DNA of 64,000 nucleotides from contig NZ_CP060404.1 in NCBI RefSeq assembly GCF_014295035.1, positions 3,312,501 through 3,376,500 on the forward strand. Reading direction: 5' to 3'. The notes under the pieces were generated by a model. It was not told the origin of the DNA and did no database searches. It saw nothing but the letters and a program-made list of their open reading frames with translations. This DNA comes from Streptomyces buecherae. Its GTDB lineage: Bacteria > Actinomycetota > Actinomycetes > Streptomycetales > Streptomycetaceae. Of this stretch, positions 33,876 through 42,289 are shown piece by piece (positions within the stretch are counted from its first letter, which is position 1; every line of letters begins with the position of its first letter). The position numbers and the translations under genes are program-made.

Positions 33876-36800
33876 TCAGGTGACGCGGAGCAGCTTCGTA
33901 CCGAAGGACGGCTCGGCGAGGTCCTCGCCCAGCGCGACCGGGACCTTCACCTGTCCCGGGCCCTGACCCACGGTGAGGGTGCCGATCTCGGTGCCCGCGT
34001 CCTGCGTGTGCGGCAGCTTCTTGCCGCCGTCCGTCAGGTCCAGGTTCACCGTCAGGCCGGGCCAGCCCACCGCGGTCACGTCCTTGACCGCGACGACCGG
34101 CGTCTTGCCGCCGAGACCGTCGTCCACCTCGCCGACCACGTCGCCCTTCTTGACCACCTTGTGCGCCCGCAGGGTGTCCTGCGCCTTGAGGATCAGCTTC
34201 TTGCTGGCGTCCAGGGCGCCGGTCAGGATCGAGTTGTCACGCTCGGCCGGCGGCTGCGAGAGCACCGCGCCGATGATCAGCTGCGTGGTGCCGCCGATCT
34301 TCTTCTCGGCCGCGAAGACCAGGTTGCCGCCGGCCTTCGTGGTGGTGCCGGTCTTGATGCCCACCACGCCGTTGAACGGCACCAGGTGGTTCCAGTTGCC
34401 GTGCACGTCGCCGCGGCTGTCCTCGTAGTTCGGCATCTTGACGACCTCCCGGAAGACCGGGTCGTCCATCGCCTTCTTGGCCAGCTTCACCTGGTCGACG
34501 GCGGTGCTGACGGTGGTCGCGTTCAGGCCGCTGGGGTCGGTGTACGTGGTGTTCTTCATCCCCAGGTCCTTGGCGGCCTCGTTCATCTTCGCGACGAACG
34601 CGGCCTCCGACCCGGCGTCCCAGCGGGCGAGGAGCCGCGCGATGTTGTTCGCGGAAGCGATCATGATGCTCTCGATCGCCTCCCGCTGGGTGATCTGCGC
34701 ACCCTCGTCCACCTTGACGACGGACTCGCCATCCGCGTCCTTCCCGGCGTCGGCCGCCGCCTTGGCGTCGATCTTGATCTTGGGCCCGTCGGTGCCCGCC
34801 TTCATCGGGTGGTCCCGCATGATCACGTACGCGGTCATCACCTTCGCCACGCTCGCTATCGGAGCGGGCTTCTGCTCCCCGTACGCGCCCAGGCTGCCGA
34901 GCCCCTCGACGTCCACGACGGCCTGCCCCTTGCCGGGCCACGGCATCGTCGGCTTGGCGCCGTCGAAGGAGAAGGAACTGTTCGCGGTGAGCTTCAGCTC
35001 GGGCGTCGGCAGCGGACGCAGCGACTGCGCGACCCCGAAGAGGATCGCGAGGACCAGCACCACCGGCGTCCAGATCTTCACCCGGCGCACGATGGTCCGG
35101 GTCAGCGTCGGCTTGGGCGGCGGCGTGTTGGTGAGCTGCGCCAACAGGTCGAGCGGCGCCGGCGGGCCGGCGGGCCGCTCGGACTCGCCGGTCGACGTGG
35201 CGCCCTTGGCCGTGGCGCCGGTGGCCGCGCCGGCCGGCAGGTCCAGCACGGGCTGCTGCGCCGTGCGCTCGGTCACGGGCGGTGTTCCAGCGCCGGCCGC
35301 GGCGGCGGGCCGCGCGCCGGCCGCCGGCTTCGCCGGCCGCTCGTCGGCGGACTTCAGCGGCACGAACTGGCTGGTCCGCTCGGCGCTCGCCGGCTCCTGG
35401 CCTCGTCCCGCGCCCTTGCCCTTGCCGCCCGCCGTGGCGCCGGCGTCGCGCGGCAGGTCGGAGGGGCGCAGCGCCTTGAACGCGGTCGTCGGGCGGTCGA
35501 CGGCATCACCCGCCGGGCCCACGCCCTTGCCCGCGCCCTTGCCCTTGGCCTCGTACGCGGCGTCCTTGCCCGCGGTCTTGCCCTCGTCCTTGCTCTCGGC
35601 CTTGTCCTCGCCCTTGCCGGGGCGGGCGCCGGCGCGCTCGCCGGCCGGCGCGTCGCCGGCTTCCCTGGGTCGGAGGGTGCCGAACACGGAGGTGGGGGTG
35701 TCCACCGAAGCGGCGGCCCGGCCGGTCGCATCGGTACGGCCGGCCCCGTCAGCCCCGGAGGCCCCGTCAGCCCCGGTGGCCTTGGCGCTGTCGTCCTTGT
35801 CGTTCTTGCCGTTCTTGCCGCCGTCGCTCTTGCCGCCGGCGGCCTCGCCGTCGCTGGCCGTGGTCCCGCTGCCCTTGCCGCCGCTCGGCTTGGTCCCGCC
35901 GCCGTCGCTCGCGCCGTCGCGGGTCGCGCGGGCCGCAGCGGCGCCGTGCACCGCGCCGAACACGGCCGTGGCACGGTCGGCGGGCGTCCCGGGGACGCCG
36001 CCGGAGCCGGATGCGGAACCCGATACGGAATCGTCGTCGGACGCGGAGGACGACGCGTCGGCCGCCGAGCCGCTCGCGGCGGCTCCCGCCCCGGCCGGGG
36101 TCGCCACCGACTCGCCCTTGCCCTTGTCGCCGCCCTTGCCCTTGCCGCGATCGGCGGTGCCGGCCCCACCGGCGGGGGCGGCGGAGTCGGTACGGGCGCC
36201 GGCCTCCGACCGGCCGTCACCTGGCGCTTCCTCCCGGTCGTCGGGACCCGCCTTGGCCACCCAGGCGGCGACGGCGGCCCGCAGCCGAGCGTCGCCGACC
36301 GGCACGGCCGGCCCGTCGCCCGTCACGGACGACGCCGACGCGTCGGCGTCGTCCGCCTCGGCATCCGACGCCGAGGAAGGGGCCGACGTGGAGTCGGAGG
36401 TGTGGGAAACGGAAGCGGCGGCGGAACCGCCGTCCGCCCCCTCGTCCCCTTCTCCGTCCGCGTCCGCGTTCCCGTCCGTGGCGCCGTCGTCGGCGGGCGC
36501 CGCGTCCGTCGCGGACCGGTCGGCGCCGGGCCGCGTCGGCAACGGGCCGGTGCGCAGCACGGTGGTCACCCGGTCCTCGCCGTCGGCGGCCGAGCCCGAC
36601 GTACCGTCGTCGTCCGCCTCGTCCCGCGCGCCGCCGGCGCCCTCGTCCGCCGCGTCCGATTCGCTGTCGCGAACCTTGGCCGGGCCGCCGGAGCCGGCGG
36701 CGCCCGCCGTGGCCCTGCCCGCGTTCCCACCCGGGTCGCTCGACGTGCCGGGCTCGTCCGACGCCTGGCCGGGGGTGCGACGTATCGCCGTGAAGACGGC

Positions 36801-37190
36801 CGTCGCCTGGTCACCGGACCGCTCGCGGCCCGCGGGCTCGCGCTGGTCGGATTCCGGTTCCGCGTCCGCCCGGGCCCCGGTCGCGCCGCCGCGACGCGCC
36901 GGAACGCCGGAGGCGCCGCGCTCGGCGCCGTCGCCGCCGGACCGACGCTCGGGCCCACCCGAGCGCTCCGAGGCGCCCGAGGAGGGCCTGGAGGCCCCAC
37001 CAGGCGCCTCCGCGCGGCCGTTCACGCCCGGCGCCCTGGCGGCCGTCCGTGCGGCGCCCTCGCGCGCCGGAGCGGAGCCCGGAGTCTCCTCCGCTTCGCG
37101 CCGGTCGGTGAGCCGCGGGTCACGTTCGCCCCTGATGGTCTCCCCCGATGACTTTCGCTGCTCTGACCTGTCGGGGGACTCGCCCGCCAC
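33876..37190 (-). CDS. D-alanyl-D-alanine carboxypeptidase with very long disordered N-terminal region
   Basis: 1104 residues. The catalytic domain (about 730-1050) has the S11 penicillin-binding motifs: SVAKVMTAYVIMRDHP (SxxK), SANNIARLLARWDAGSEAAF (SxN), and KTGTTTKAGGNLVFA (KTG). It trims D-Ala from peptidoglycan pentapeptides outside the membrane. One membrane helix (VVLVLAILFGVAQSL, residues about 704-722) makes it a type II membrane protein, with some 700 disordered cytoplasmic residues rich in Ala, Gly, Asp, Ser, Lys. Within that tail a short motif D-R-x-T-x-x-F recurs. The GTG at 37190 is well supported: GAGGAGG is 7 bases upstream and the longer ATG form adds 52 non-family residues. 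Family members are usually near 400-500 residues. Confidence 0.9.
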   Translation of the reverse strand: MAGESPDRSEQRKSSGETIRGERDPRLTDRREAEETPGSAPAREGAARTAARAPGVNGRAEAPGGASRPSSGASERSGGPERRSGGDGAERGASGVPARRGGATGARADAEPESDQREPAGRERSGDQATAVFTAIRRTPGQASDEPGTSSDPGGNAGRATAGAAGSGGPAKVRDSESDAADEGAGGARDEADDDGTSGSAADGEDRVTTVLRTGPLPTRPGADRSATDAAPADDGATDGNADADGEGDEGADGGSAAASVSHTSDSTSAPSSASDAEADDADASASSVTGDGPAVPVGDARLRAAVAAWVAKAGPDDREEAPGDGRSEAGARTDSAAPAGGAGTADRGKGKGGDKGKGESVATPAGAGAAASGSAADASSSASDDDSVSGSASGSGGVPGTPADRATAVFGAVHGAAAARATRDGASDGGGTKPSGGKGSGTTASDGEAAGGKSDGGKNGKNDKDDSAKATGADGASGADGAGRTDATGRAAASVDTPTSVFGTLRPREAGDAPAGERAGARPGKGEDKAESKDEGKTAGKDAAYEAKGKGAGKGVGPAGDAVDRPTTAFKALRPSDLPRDAGATAGGKGKGAGRGQEPASAERTSQFVPLKSADERPAKPAAGARPAAAAGAGTPPVTERTAQQPVLDLPAGAATGATAKGATSTGESERPAGPPAPLDLLAQLTNTPPPKPTLTRTIVRRVKIWTPVVLVLAILFGVAQSLRPLPTPELKLTANSSFSFDGAKPTMPWPGKGQAVVDVEGLGSLGAYGEQKPAPIASVAKVMTAYVIMRDHPMKAGTDGPKIKIDAKAAADAGKDADGESVVKVDEGAQITQREAIESIMIASANNIARLLARWDAGSEAAFVAKMNEAAKDLGMKNTTYTDPSGLNATTVSTAVDQVKLAKKAMDDPVFREVVKMPNYEDSRGDVHGNWNHLVPFNGVVGIKTGTTTKAGGNLVFAAEKKIGGTTQLIIGAVLSQPPAERDNSILTGALDASKKLILKAQDTLRAHKVVKKGDVVGEVDDGLGGKTPVVAVKDVTAVGWPGLTVNLDLTDGGKKLPHTQDAGTEIGTLTVGQGPGQVKVPVALGEDLAEPSFGTKLLRVT

Positions 37191-37438
37191 CGATGCCTCC
37201 TCGAAATACGTTGCGCGGGACGCACCACTGCCCGTGGCACCGCGCCCCGCCGCCCAACCGTCTATCCAGTGTCCTGTGTCGCCGCGGCGCGCCAGCACGG
37301 CCGCTCCGCCAAGGGGCGTCGCCCACCTGCTAGACGAGAACGACATACCTACCGGTTCCCGCTCGAAGTGCCCACGCGCTCTCGACAGACCAATGTGAGA
37401 GGGGTCACCCTGTCATTCATCCACGCGGGGAGGCATGG

Positions 37439-38194
37439 ATGGGCAGGAGCCGCAGAACAATTCCGGAGGAGCTTCTGCTGCTCGCTTTGGACCCGGCCAC
37501 GGGCACCACAGCGCAGCCGCAGTCGCTTGACCTCGGCCTTGCCGGGGCCCAGCTAGTAGAGCTGGCTCTGGCAGGACGGATAGCCCCAGATGGGGATCGT
37601 ATAGCCGTGGTGCTACCACGGCCGACCGGAGATCCGACGTTGGACTCCGCGCTCGAACTGCTGCGCCGACGCGGCAGTCCGGTGCGCGCCGTCCACTGGA
37701 TCGGCGGGCCCCGACTGGGGCTGCGCCAGACGTATCTCACGCACCTGGAGCGGTGCGGCATGGTGCATGCCGTGGCGGGTCAGATGTGTGGGGTGCTGCC
37801 GACGACGCGCTACCAAGCGACGGAGACGGCGATCAGCCGGGAGATCAGGGCCCGACTCGATAACGCGATCCGCACCGGTGTACCGCCGGACCCGCGGACC
37901 GCGGCGCTTGCCGCCCTGGCCCACGCGGTCGGGCTCGGCAAGCACCTCTACCCGGGGAACGAGGGGCGTTCATCGCGCTCCCGGCTCCGGGACCTGATCA
38001 GGCACGACCCGATGGGCGGGCTCGTGGCGCACGCCGTGATGGACGTACAGAACGGCGTCGCCGCTCAGCCAAGGCGAGCACCGGCCACTGGCCGGCAGGT
38101 CGCCGGGGCCCGGCCGACGGCGGAGGCCGCGGCGGGCGTTCCGGCGCAGTCGGCGTCCGCCAGCGGGAACATGGCCCGCGTCGGCGCCCGCTGA
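37439..38194 (+). CDS. GPP34 (GOLPH3/VPS74-like) family protein
   Basis: 251 residues. Core motifs: IPEELLLLALDPATGTTAQP, LGLAGAQLVELALAGRIAPD, DPTLDSALELLRRRGSPVRA VHWIGGPRLGLRQTYLTHLE, and TALAALAHAVGLGKHLYPGN. GOLPH3 in eukaryotes binds PI4P and retains Golgi glycosyltransferases. Bacterial copies are very common in actinomycetes and their role is undetermined, possibly membrane-lipid or cell-surface related. The C-terminal 60 residues are Ala/Pro-rich and disordered. GGGGAGGC lies just before the ATG. Divergent from the carboxypeptidase gene. Confidence 0.85.
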   Translation: MGRSRRTIPEELLLLALDPATGTTAQPQSLDLGLAGAQLVELALAGRIAPDGDRIAVVLPRPTGDPTLDSALELLRRRGSPVRAVHWIGGPRLGLRQTYLTHLERCGMVHAVAGQMCGVLPTTRYQATETAISREIRARLDNAIRTGVPPDPRTAALAALAHAVGLGKHLYPGNEGRSSRSRLRDLIRHDPMGGLVAHAVMDVQNGVAAQPRRAPATGRQVAGARPTAEAAAGVPAQSASASGNMARVGAR

Positions 38195-38940
38195 CGAGGG
38201 TCCGGCGTCACGCGCGAGGAAAAACCGTTTCATCGATGTGCTGCCGCGCAGGACGCTGCCCGGCCGGCACATCGCCAGCCGACGCGCTGCCGGCCGACCC
38301 ACCGCCCCACGGCGTCCCTTCGGCCGGCATGACGCCACGCACCATGGGCCCAGCCCAGCACCACCAGCAACATCAGGCACCACCAGCAACATTCAGCCAG
38401 CACCACGAACAACCAGAGCACCATCAGCACCACGAGCACCGCTTCCGAGCGGTGCTTCGCGCAGGACCGTACGGCCCGCGGTGCCGAGCAGACGCTCGGC
38501 ACCGCTCGCACCATCCGCACGACATCTCCACCCGTGCCGCGCGGTACGGGCGACGCCACCGGCGCCGCCCCGCCACCGCACGGCACTTGGGTGCCACTGG
38601 CACCACCGGCACCACACCAGCACCGCCCGGGCGGCGTGCCGAGCACGCTTCGCCGGGGCGCACCGCGCCGCGGTCCACTGACCGGTTCGGGAGCCGCTGA
38701 AAGCGCGCGGGGTGGGGGACGGTCACCGTGACGTACGGCCGTTCCGCCGCCCCGCGCGCCCGCCCGCGCGCCGGCGGACCGCCCGCGCATCGCCGAACGT
38801 GGCCACATCAAGACCCTCTGTGTGCATTTTCCAGCGCCGCCCCGATCAGGGATGGCAGGCTGCTGAACGGCAGTGGTCTCCGTACGTACGGAGACGGTCC
38901 CAGCAACGGGCAGCAGAGTGAACCCGGAGGTGCACTTCCC
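38195..38940. other. Long intergenic region with CAC/CAG-rich low-complexity tract
   Basis: About 745 bases without a gene that carries both a start and protein-like sequence. Between about 38340 and 38440 the plus strand is a quasi-repetitive array of CACCA, CAGCA and CAACA triplets (would read as His/Gln), followed by two strong hairpins. It ends with the promoter and ribosome-binding site of the XRE regulator. Confidence 0.5.
38435..38505. repeat. Two adjacent perfect hairpins
   Basis: Hairpin one: AGCACCGCT (38435-38443) and AGCGGTGCT (38448-38456) with loop TCCG. Hairpin two: GCGGTGCCGAGC (38478-38489) and GCTCGGCACCGC (38494-38505) with loop AGAC. The right arm of the first and the left arm of the second share AGCGGTGC-type sequence, so they could exchange partners. 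Confidence 0.6.
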
Positions 38941-39816
38941 GTGACATCCAGTGTGGGCCCCACGGTCAGGCGACGCCGGTTGGGCCAGGAACTGCGCAGG
39001 CTCCGCCAGGAGAAGGGCATGACGGCGGAGGAGGTGGCCGAGGAGCTGATGGTCTCCCAGTCGAAGATCAGCCGACTGGAGAACGGCCGCCGCAGCATCA
39101 GCCAGCGCGATGTGCGCGACCTGTGCCGCACGTACCGGGTCGAGGACAAGCGCCTGGTCGAGTCGCTGATGCAAATGGCCAAGGACTCGCGGCAGCAGGG
39201 CTGGTGGAACGCGTTCGGCGACGTTCCGTACAGCGTCTACATCGGCTTCGAGAACGACGCGGCCTCGCTGCGCGTTTTCGAGTCCCAGGTGGTTCCGGGG
39301 CTGCTCCAGACCCCGCAGTACGCCGAGGCGGTCATCGGCGGGGCGATCCCGGAGGGCACGGCGGAGCAACTCGCGCAGCGGGTCCAGGTGCGCATGCGCC
39401 GACAGGAGCGGATCACGGACCCGCTCAGCCCACTGCGCCTGTGGGCGGTGGTGGACGAGTCGGCGCTGCGCCGCCTGGTGGGCAACTCGCGCGTCATGGC
39501 GGAGCAGTTGGAGTACCTGATTCGCATGAGCCACGAGCCGCACGTGACCGTGCAGGCGCTGCCGTTCGACCTGGGCTCGCACCCGGGCATGAGCGGCCAG
39601 TTCTCCATTCTGGAATTCTCCGACGAGTCCGACACCAGCGTGGTCTACCTGGAGGGCGTCACCAGCGACCTGTATCTGGAGAAGCTTTCCGACGTGCAGA
39701 GCTACAGCATGATGTACGAGCACCTGCGGGCCCAGGCGCTCAATGTGGACCAGACCCGCGAGTTCATCGCGAAGGTTGCCCGGGAACACGCGCGGAACCA
39801 CGAATCCGGGAAGTAG
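38941..39816 (+). CDS. XRE family helix-turn-helix regulator with DUF5753 domain
   Basis: 291 residues. The N-terminal helix-turn-helix is RRLGQELRRLRQEKGMTAEE VAEELMVSQSKISRLENGRR (residues about 11-50). The DUF5753 domain covers the rest, with FESQVVPGLLQTPQYAEAVI, RRQERITDPLSPLRLWAVVD ESALRRLVG and the conserved VTVQALPFDLGSHPGMSGQF SILEF. GTG 38941 has GGAGG at about 38925; the upstream extension to 38728 lacks support. Such WhiJ-like regulators pair with small DUF397 proteins (here 341 bases downstream) and affect development and antibiotic production in Streptomyces. Confidence 0.92.
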   Translation: MTSSVGPTVRRRRLGQELRRLRQEKGMTAEEVAEELMVSQSKISRLENGRRSISQRDVRDLCRTYRVEDKRLVESLMQMAKDSRQQGWWNAFGDVPYSVYIGFENDAASLRVFESQVVPGLLQTPQYAEAVIGGAIPEGTAEQLAQRVQVRMRRQERITDPLSPLRLWAVVDESALRRLVGNSRVMAEQLEYLIRMSHEPHVTVQALPFDLGSHPGMSGQFSILEFSDESDTSVVYLEGVTSDLYLEKLSDVQSYSMMYEHLRAQALNVDQTREFIAKVAREHARNHESGK

Positions 39817-40157
39817 ACCGCCGCGCCCGATGTCCTTTTCGGCACGCGCTGGATACGGCATTCCCCGTCGGCCCGGCAACCGGCCCCGCCCGGCGACCCA
39901 CACGCGGGTCCGCCACCGCTCGCGGCGCCAGCGCGGGCCGAACTCCGTTCCCCGCGCGTCCCGTTGAGCCCTACCGACTCCGGCGCTCCGACGCGGGGAG
40001 GGAGGCTACACCGTCGCGCCCCACGCGTGGAAGGGCGCCAGGGAATGTGCCATCCGGTCGAGTGAACGCCCCATTCCCCTGGCGAGGGAGGCGAGTAGCG
40101 TCGAGCGCGTCGCCCGAATGGTGGCGAGAACCATCCGGCAAACACATCGGAGTAAAC
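39817..40157. other. Intergenic region between XRE and DUF397 genes
   Basis: No gene seen. It should hold a promoter for the DUF397 gene, since the gap is too long for simple coupling. Confidence 0.4.
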
Positions 40158-40367
40158 ATGGCTATTCGACGCGGGGAAACCCACGCCTGGCAGAAGTCCA
40201 CGCACTCCGGAGGCAACGGCGCGTGCGTGGAAGTGGCGTCTCCGGCCACCGAGGTTATCGCGGTGCGCGACTCCAAGGACCCGAGCGGCCCCTCCCTGGC
40301 GTTCTCCCCGGAGTCGTGGAACAGCTTTATCGCGGGCGTCAACGACGGTGCTTTCAAGGGGGCCTGA
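40158..40367 (+). CDS. DUF397 domain small protein
   Basis: 69 residues: AWQKSTHSGGNGACVEVASP then VIAVRDSKDPSGPSLAFSPE SWNSFIAGVNDGAFKG. This is the standard DUF397 fold, with W-x-KS-x-S-x-GG-x-CVEV and VRDSK-P-x-GP-x-L. Members act as partners, probably antagonists, of the preceding XRE-DUF5753 regulator type (WhiJ/BldB-related systems). The ATG at 40158 has CGGAG upstream. Confidence 0.93.
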   Translation: MAIRRGETHAWQKSTHSGGNGACVEVASPATEVIAVRDSKDPSGPSLAFSPESWNSFIAGVNDGAFKGA

Positions 40368-41004
40368 CCCACCGGCCGCCCGCGCCACAGAGCAGTTCCC
40401 GGCAGCGCCCACCCGGCCGCGTCGAGCGGTCAGCGCGCTGACCACGCCAGGAACCGTCCCGGTCCGTTCCACAGCTCTCCTGACCGGTTCGGCTCCACCA
40501 CGATCCCCACGAGCCGCTACGAGACCGTGTGAGCCGCAGCTCGCCGCGGGGGGTCGTCGCACCAGTCGCACCATCCGAGATCCACGCCTGTGACCTCGGA
40601 GTTCTTCTGTACGGCGGCGACGCGTCGCACTCGCTGACGCGCCGTCGACACGAGCCCTCTCGACCGGTCGCCGTCCCTGCCGAGGGGGCTCGCCGCCGTC
40701 CGCCACCCCCTGCCACCCCGTCACCGTCGGGAGGGGCGACCCCACATCGCCTCTCCCCGGCCGCCGTTCGCCCCCCGCGTCGCCCGCTGCCGCGCCGCCT
40801 TCCCCTCCGCGCGCCACCGACGCCGAACAGCACGGCCGAAACACCACCGCCGAACACCGCTCCCGGCAACCGGCGACCATGCCCCCATATACCCGCCCAT
40901 ATGCGCACATCGGTCGGTGCGTTGGTCCGCGCACGGGCGTGCACGCAGATGGTTGACCTGGCCATCTACTCCGTAGACTGCACCCGGGAGACAAGGAGCA
41001 GTCG
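40368..41004. other. Long intergenic region upstream of the aminotransferase
   Basis: About 640 bases. Minus-strand frames are Arg/Gly-rich and not protein-like. Close to the aminotransferase start, TTGACC (40953) and TAGACT (40974) look like -35 and -10 boxes but are only 15 bases apart, so the promoter call is weak. Confidence 0.4.
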
Positions 41005-42195
41005 ATGCGCGCCAACACCCCCAGCCTCGCCGCCCGGGTCGGCTCGGTCGCCGGTTCGCCGGTGCGGGAGATCCTGCGGCTCACCGCCCGGCCGGAGGTC
41101 ATCTCGTTCGCGGGTGGCCTGCCCGCGCCGGAACTCTTCGACACCGACGGCATCGCCGCCGCCTTCCGCCGCGTACTCGACGAGGAGCCGCGGCGCGCGC
41201 TGCAGTACTCCACCACCGAGGGCGACCCCGGACTGCGCGCGGCGGCTGCCGCGCGGCTGACGGCGCGCGGCCTGCCGACCGACCCCGCCGACCTGTTGGT
41301 CACCACCGGCTCGCAACAGGCCCTGACGCTGGTCGCCAGCGCCCTGCTCGACCCCGGCGACGTGGTCCTGGTGGAGGAGCCGTGCTACCTTGCGGCGCTC
41401 CAGTGCTTCGGGCTCGCCGGGGCGCGGGTCGTCGCGGTCCCCGGGGACGAGGAGGGTCTGGACCCGGCGGCCGTGGAGGCGGCCGTCGTACGGGAGCGGC
41501 CGAAGCTGCTCTACACCGTGCCCACCTTCCAGAACCCCACCGGCCGCACCCTGAGCGCCGCCCGGCGCCGGGCCGTCGCCGAGGTCGCCGCGCGGCGCGG
41601 GCTGTGGGTGGTCGAGGACGACCCGTACGGCGAACTGCGCTTCGAGGGCGAGCCGGTGCCGTGGATCGCCGCCTTCGCGCAGGACGCGGGCGCCGCCGAC
41701 CGCACGGCGCTGATCAGCAGCTACTCCAAGATCATGGCGCCCGGGTTGCGCCTTGGCCTGCTGCGCGCGCCGGCGCCGCTGCTGCGCGCCTGCAACGTGG
41801 CCAAGCAGGCGGCCGACCTGCACACGCCGACCGTCAACCAACTCGCCGCCGCCCGCTACCTCGCCGACAACGACCTCGACGCGCACCTCGCCCGGGTCCG
41901 CGGCGCCTACCGCGAGCGCCGGGACGCGCTCATCGCCGGGCTGCCGGACGCGCTCCCCGCCGGCTCGCGGTGGAACCGGCCGCAGGGCGGCATGTTCGTC
42001 TGGGCCGCGCTGCCCGCCGGTCGGAACGCCACCGAGGCGCTGCGCGAGGTGGTCACGCACGACGTGGCGTACGTGCCGGGCGCCCCGTTCTACTCGGGCG
42101 AGCCCGACCCGACCACGCTGCGGCTCTCGTTCGTGACGCACACCCCGGACGAGATAGCCGACGGCCTGAAGCGGCTGGCCAAGGGCCTGCGGTAG
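41005..42195 (+). CDS. PLP-dependent class I/II aminotransferase (LysN/2-aminoadipate transaminase-like)
   Basis: 396 residues. The N-terminus SPVREILRLTARPEVISFAG GLPAPELFD and ALQYSTTEGDPGLRAAAAAR are typical of the LysN/MocR-related aminotransferase subgroup. PLP-binding residues: GSQQALTLVASALLDPGDVV, YTVPTFQNPTGRTLS, DDPYGELRFEG, and the Schiff-base lysine in ISSYSKIMAPGLRLGLLRA. The substrate-binding Arg is in TTLRLSFVTHTPDE. It probably acts on an aromatic amino acid or aminoadipate in the cytoplasm. AGGAG precedes the ATG. Stands alone as a transcription unit. Confidence 0.9.
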   Translation: MRANTPSLAARVGSVAGSPVREILRLTARPEVISFAGGLPAPELFDTDGIAAAFRRVLDEEPRRALQYSTTEGDPGLRAAAAARLTARGLPTDPADLLVTTGSQQALTLVASALLDPGDVVLVEEPCYLAALQCFGLAGARVVAVPGDEEGLDPAAVEAAVVRERPKLLYTVPTFQNPTGRTLSAARRRAVAEVAARRGLWVVEDDPYGELRFEGEPVPWIAAFAQDAGAADRTALISSYSKIMAPGLRLGLLRAPAPLLRACNVAKQAADLHTPTVNQLAAARYLADNDLDAHLARVRGAYRERRDALIAGLPDALPAGSRWNRPQGGMFVWAALPAGRNATEALREVVTHDVAYVPGAPFYSGEPDPTTLRLSFVTHTPDEIADGLKRLAKGLR

Positions 42196-42289
42196 CGCGC
42201 TCGCGCGCGGCGCCTCTCAACTGCGGGGCGCTCGTGCCTCCCCATCGCCGGGGCTCGCGCGTCTCCGACCCACGGGGCTCGCGCGCCGC

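Noticed and set aside
38230..38392. Hydrophobic minus-strand reading (VLVVLMVLWLFVVL) across the CAC/CAG tract
   Set aside because: A by-product of triplet repetition; no start or ribosome-binding site, and no conserved protein seen.
40354..40965. Minus-strand frame of 203 codons upstream of the aminotransferase
   Set aside because: Arg/Gly-rich and lacking protein-like pattern; overlaps the DUF397 gene end and the aminotransferase promoter.
40953..40979. TTGACC and TAGACT as a vegetative promoter of the aminotransferase
   Set aside because: Spacing of 15 bases is too short for a confident call; mentioned only in the gap entry.
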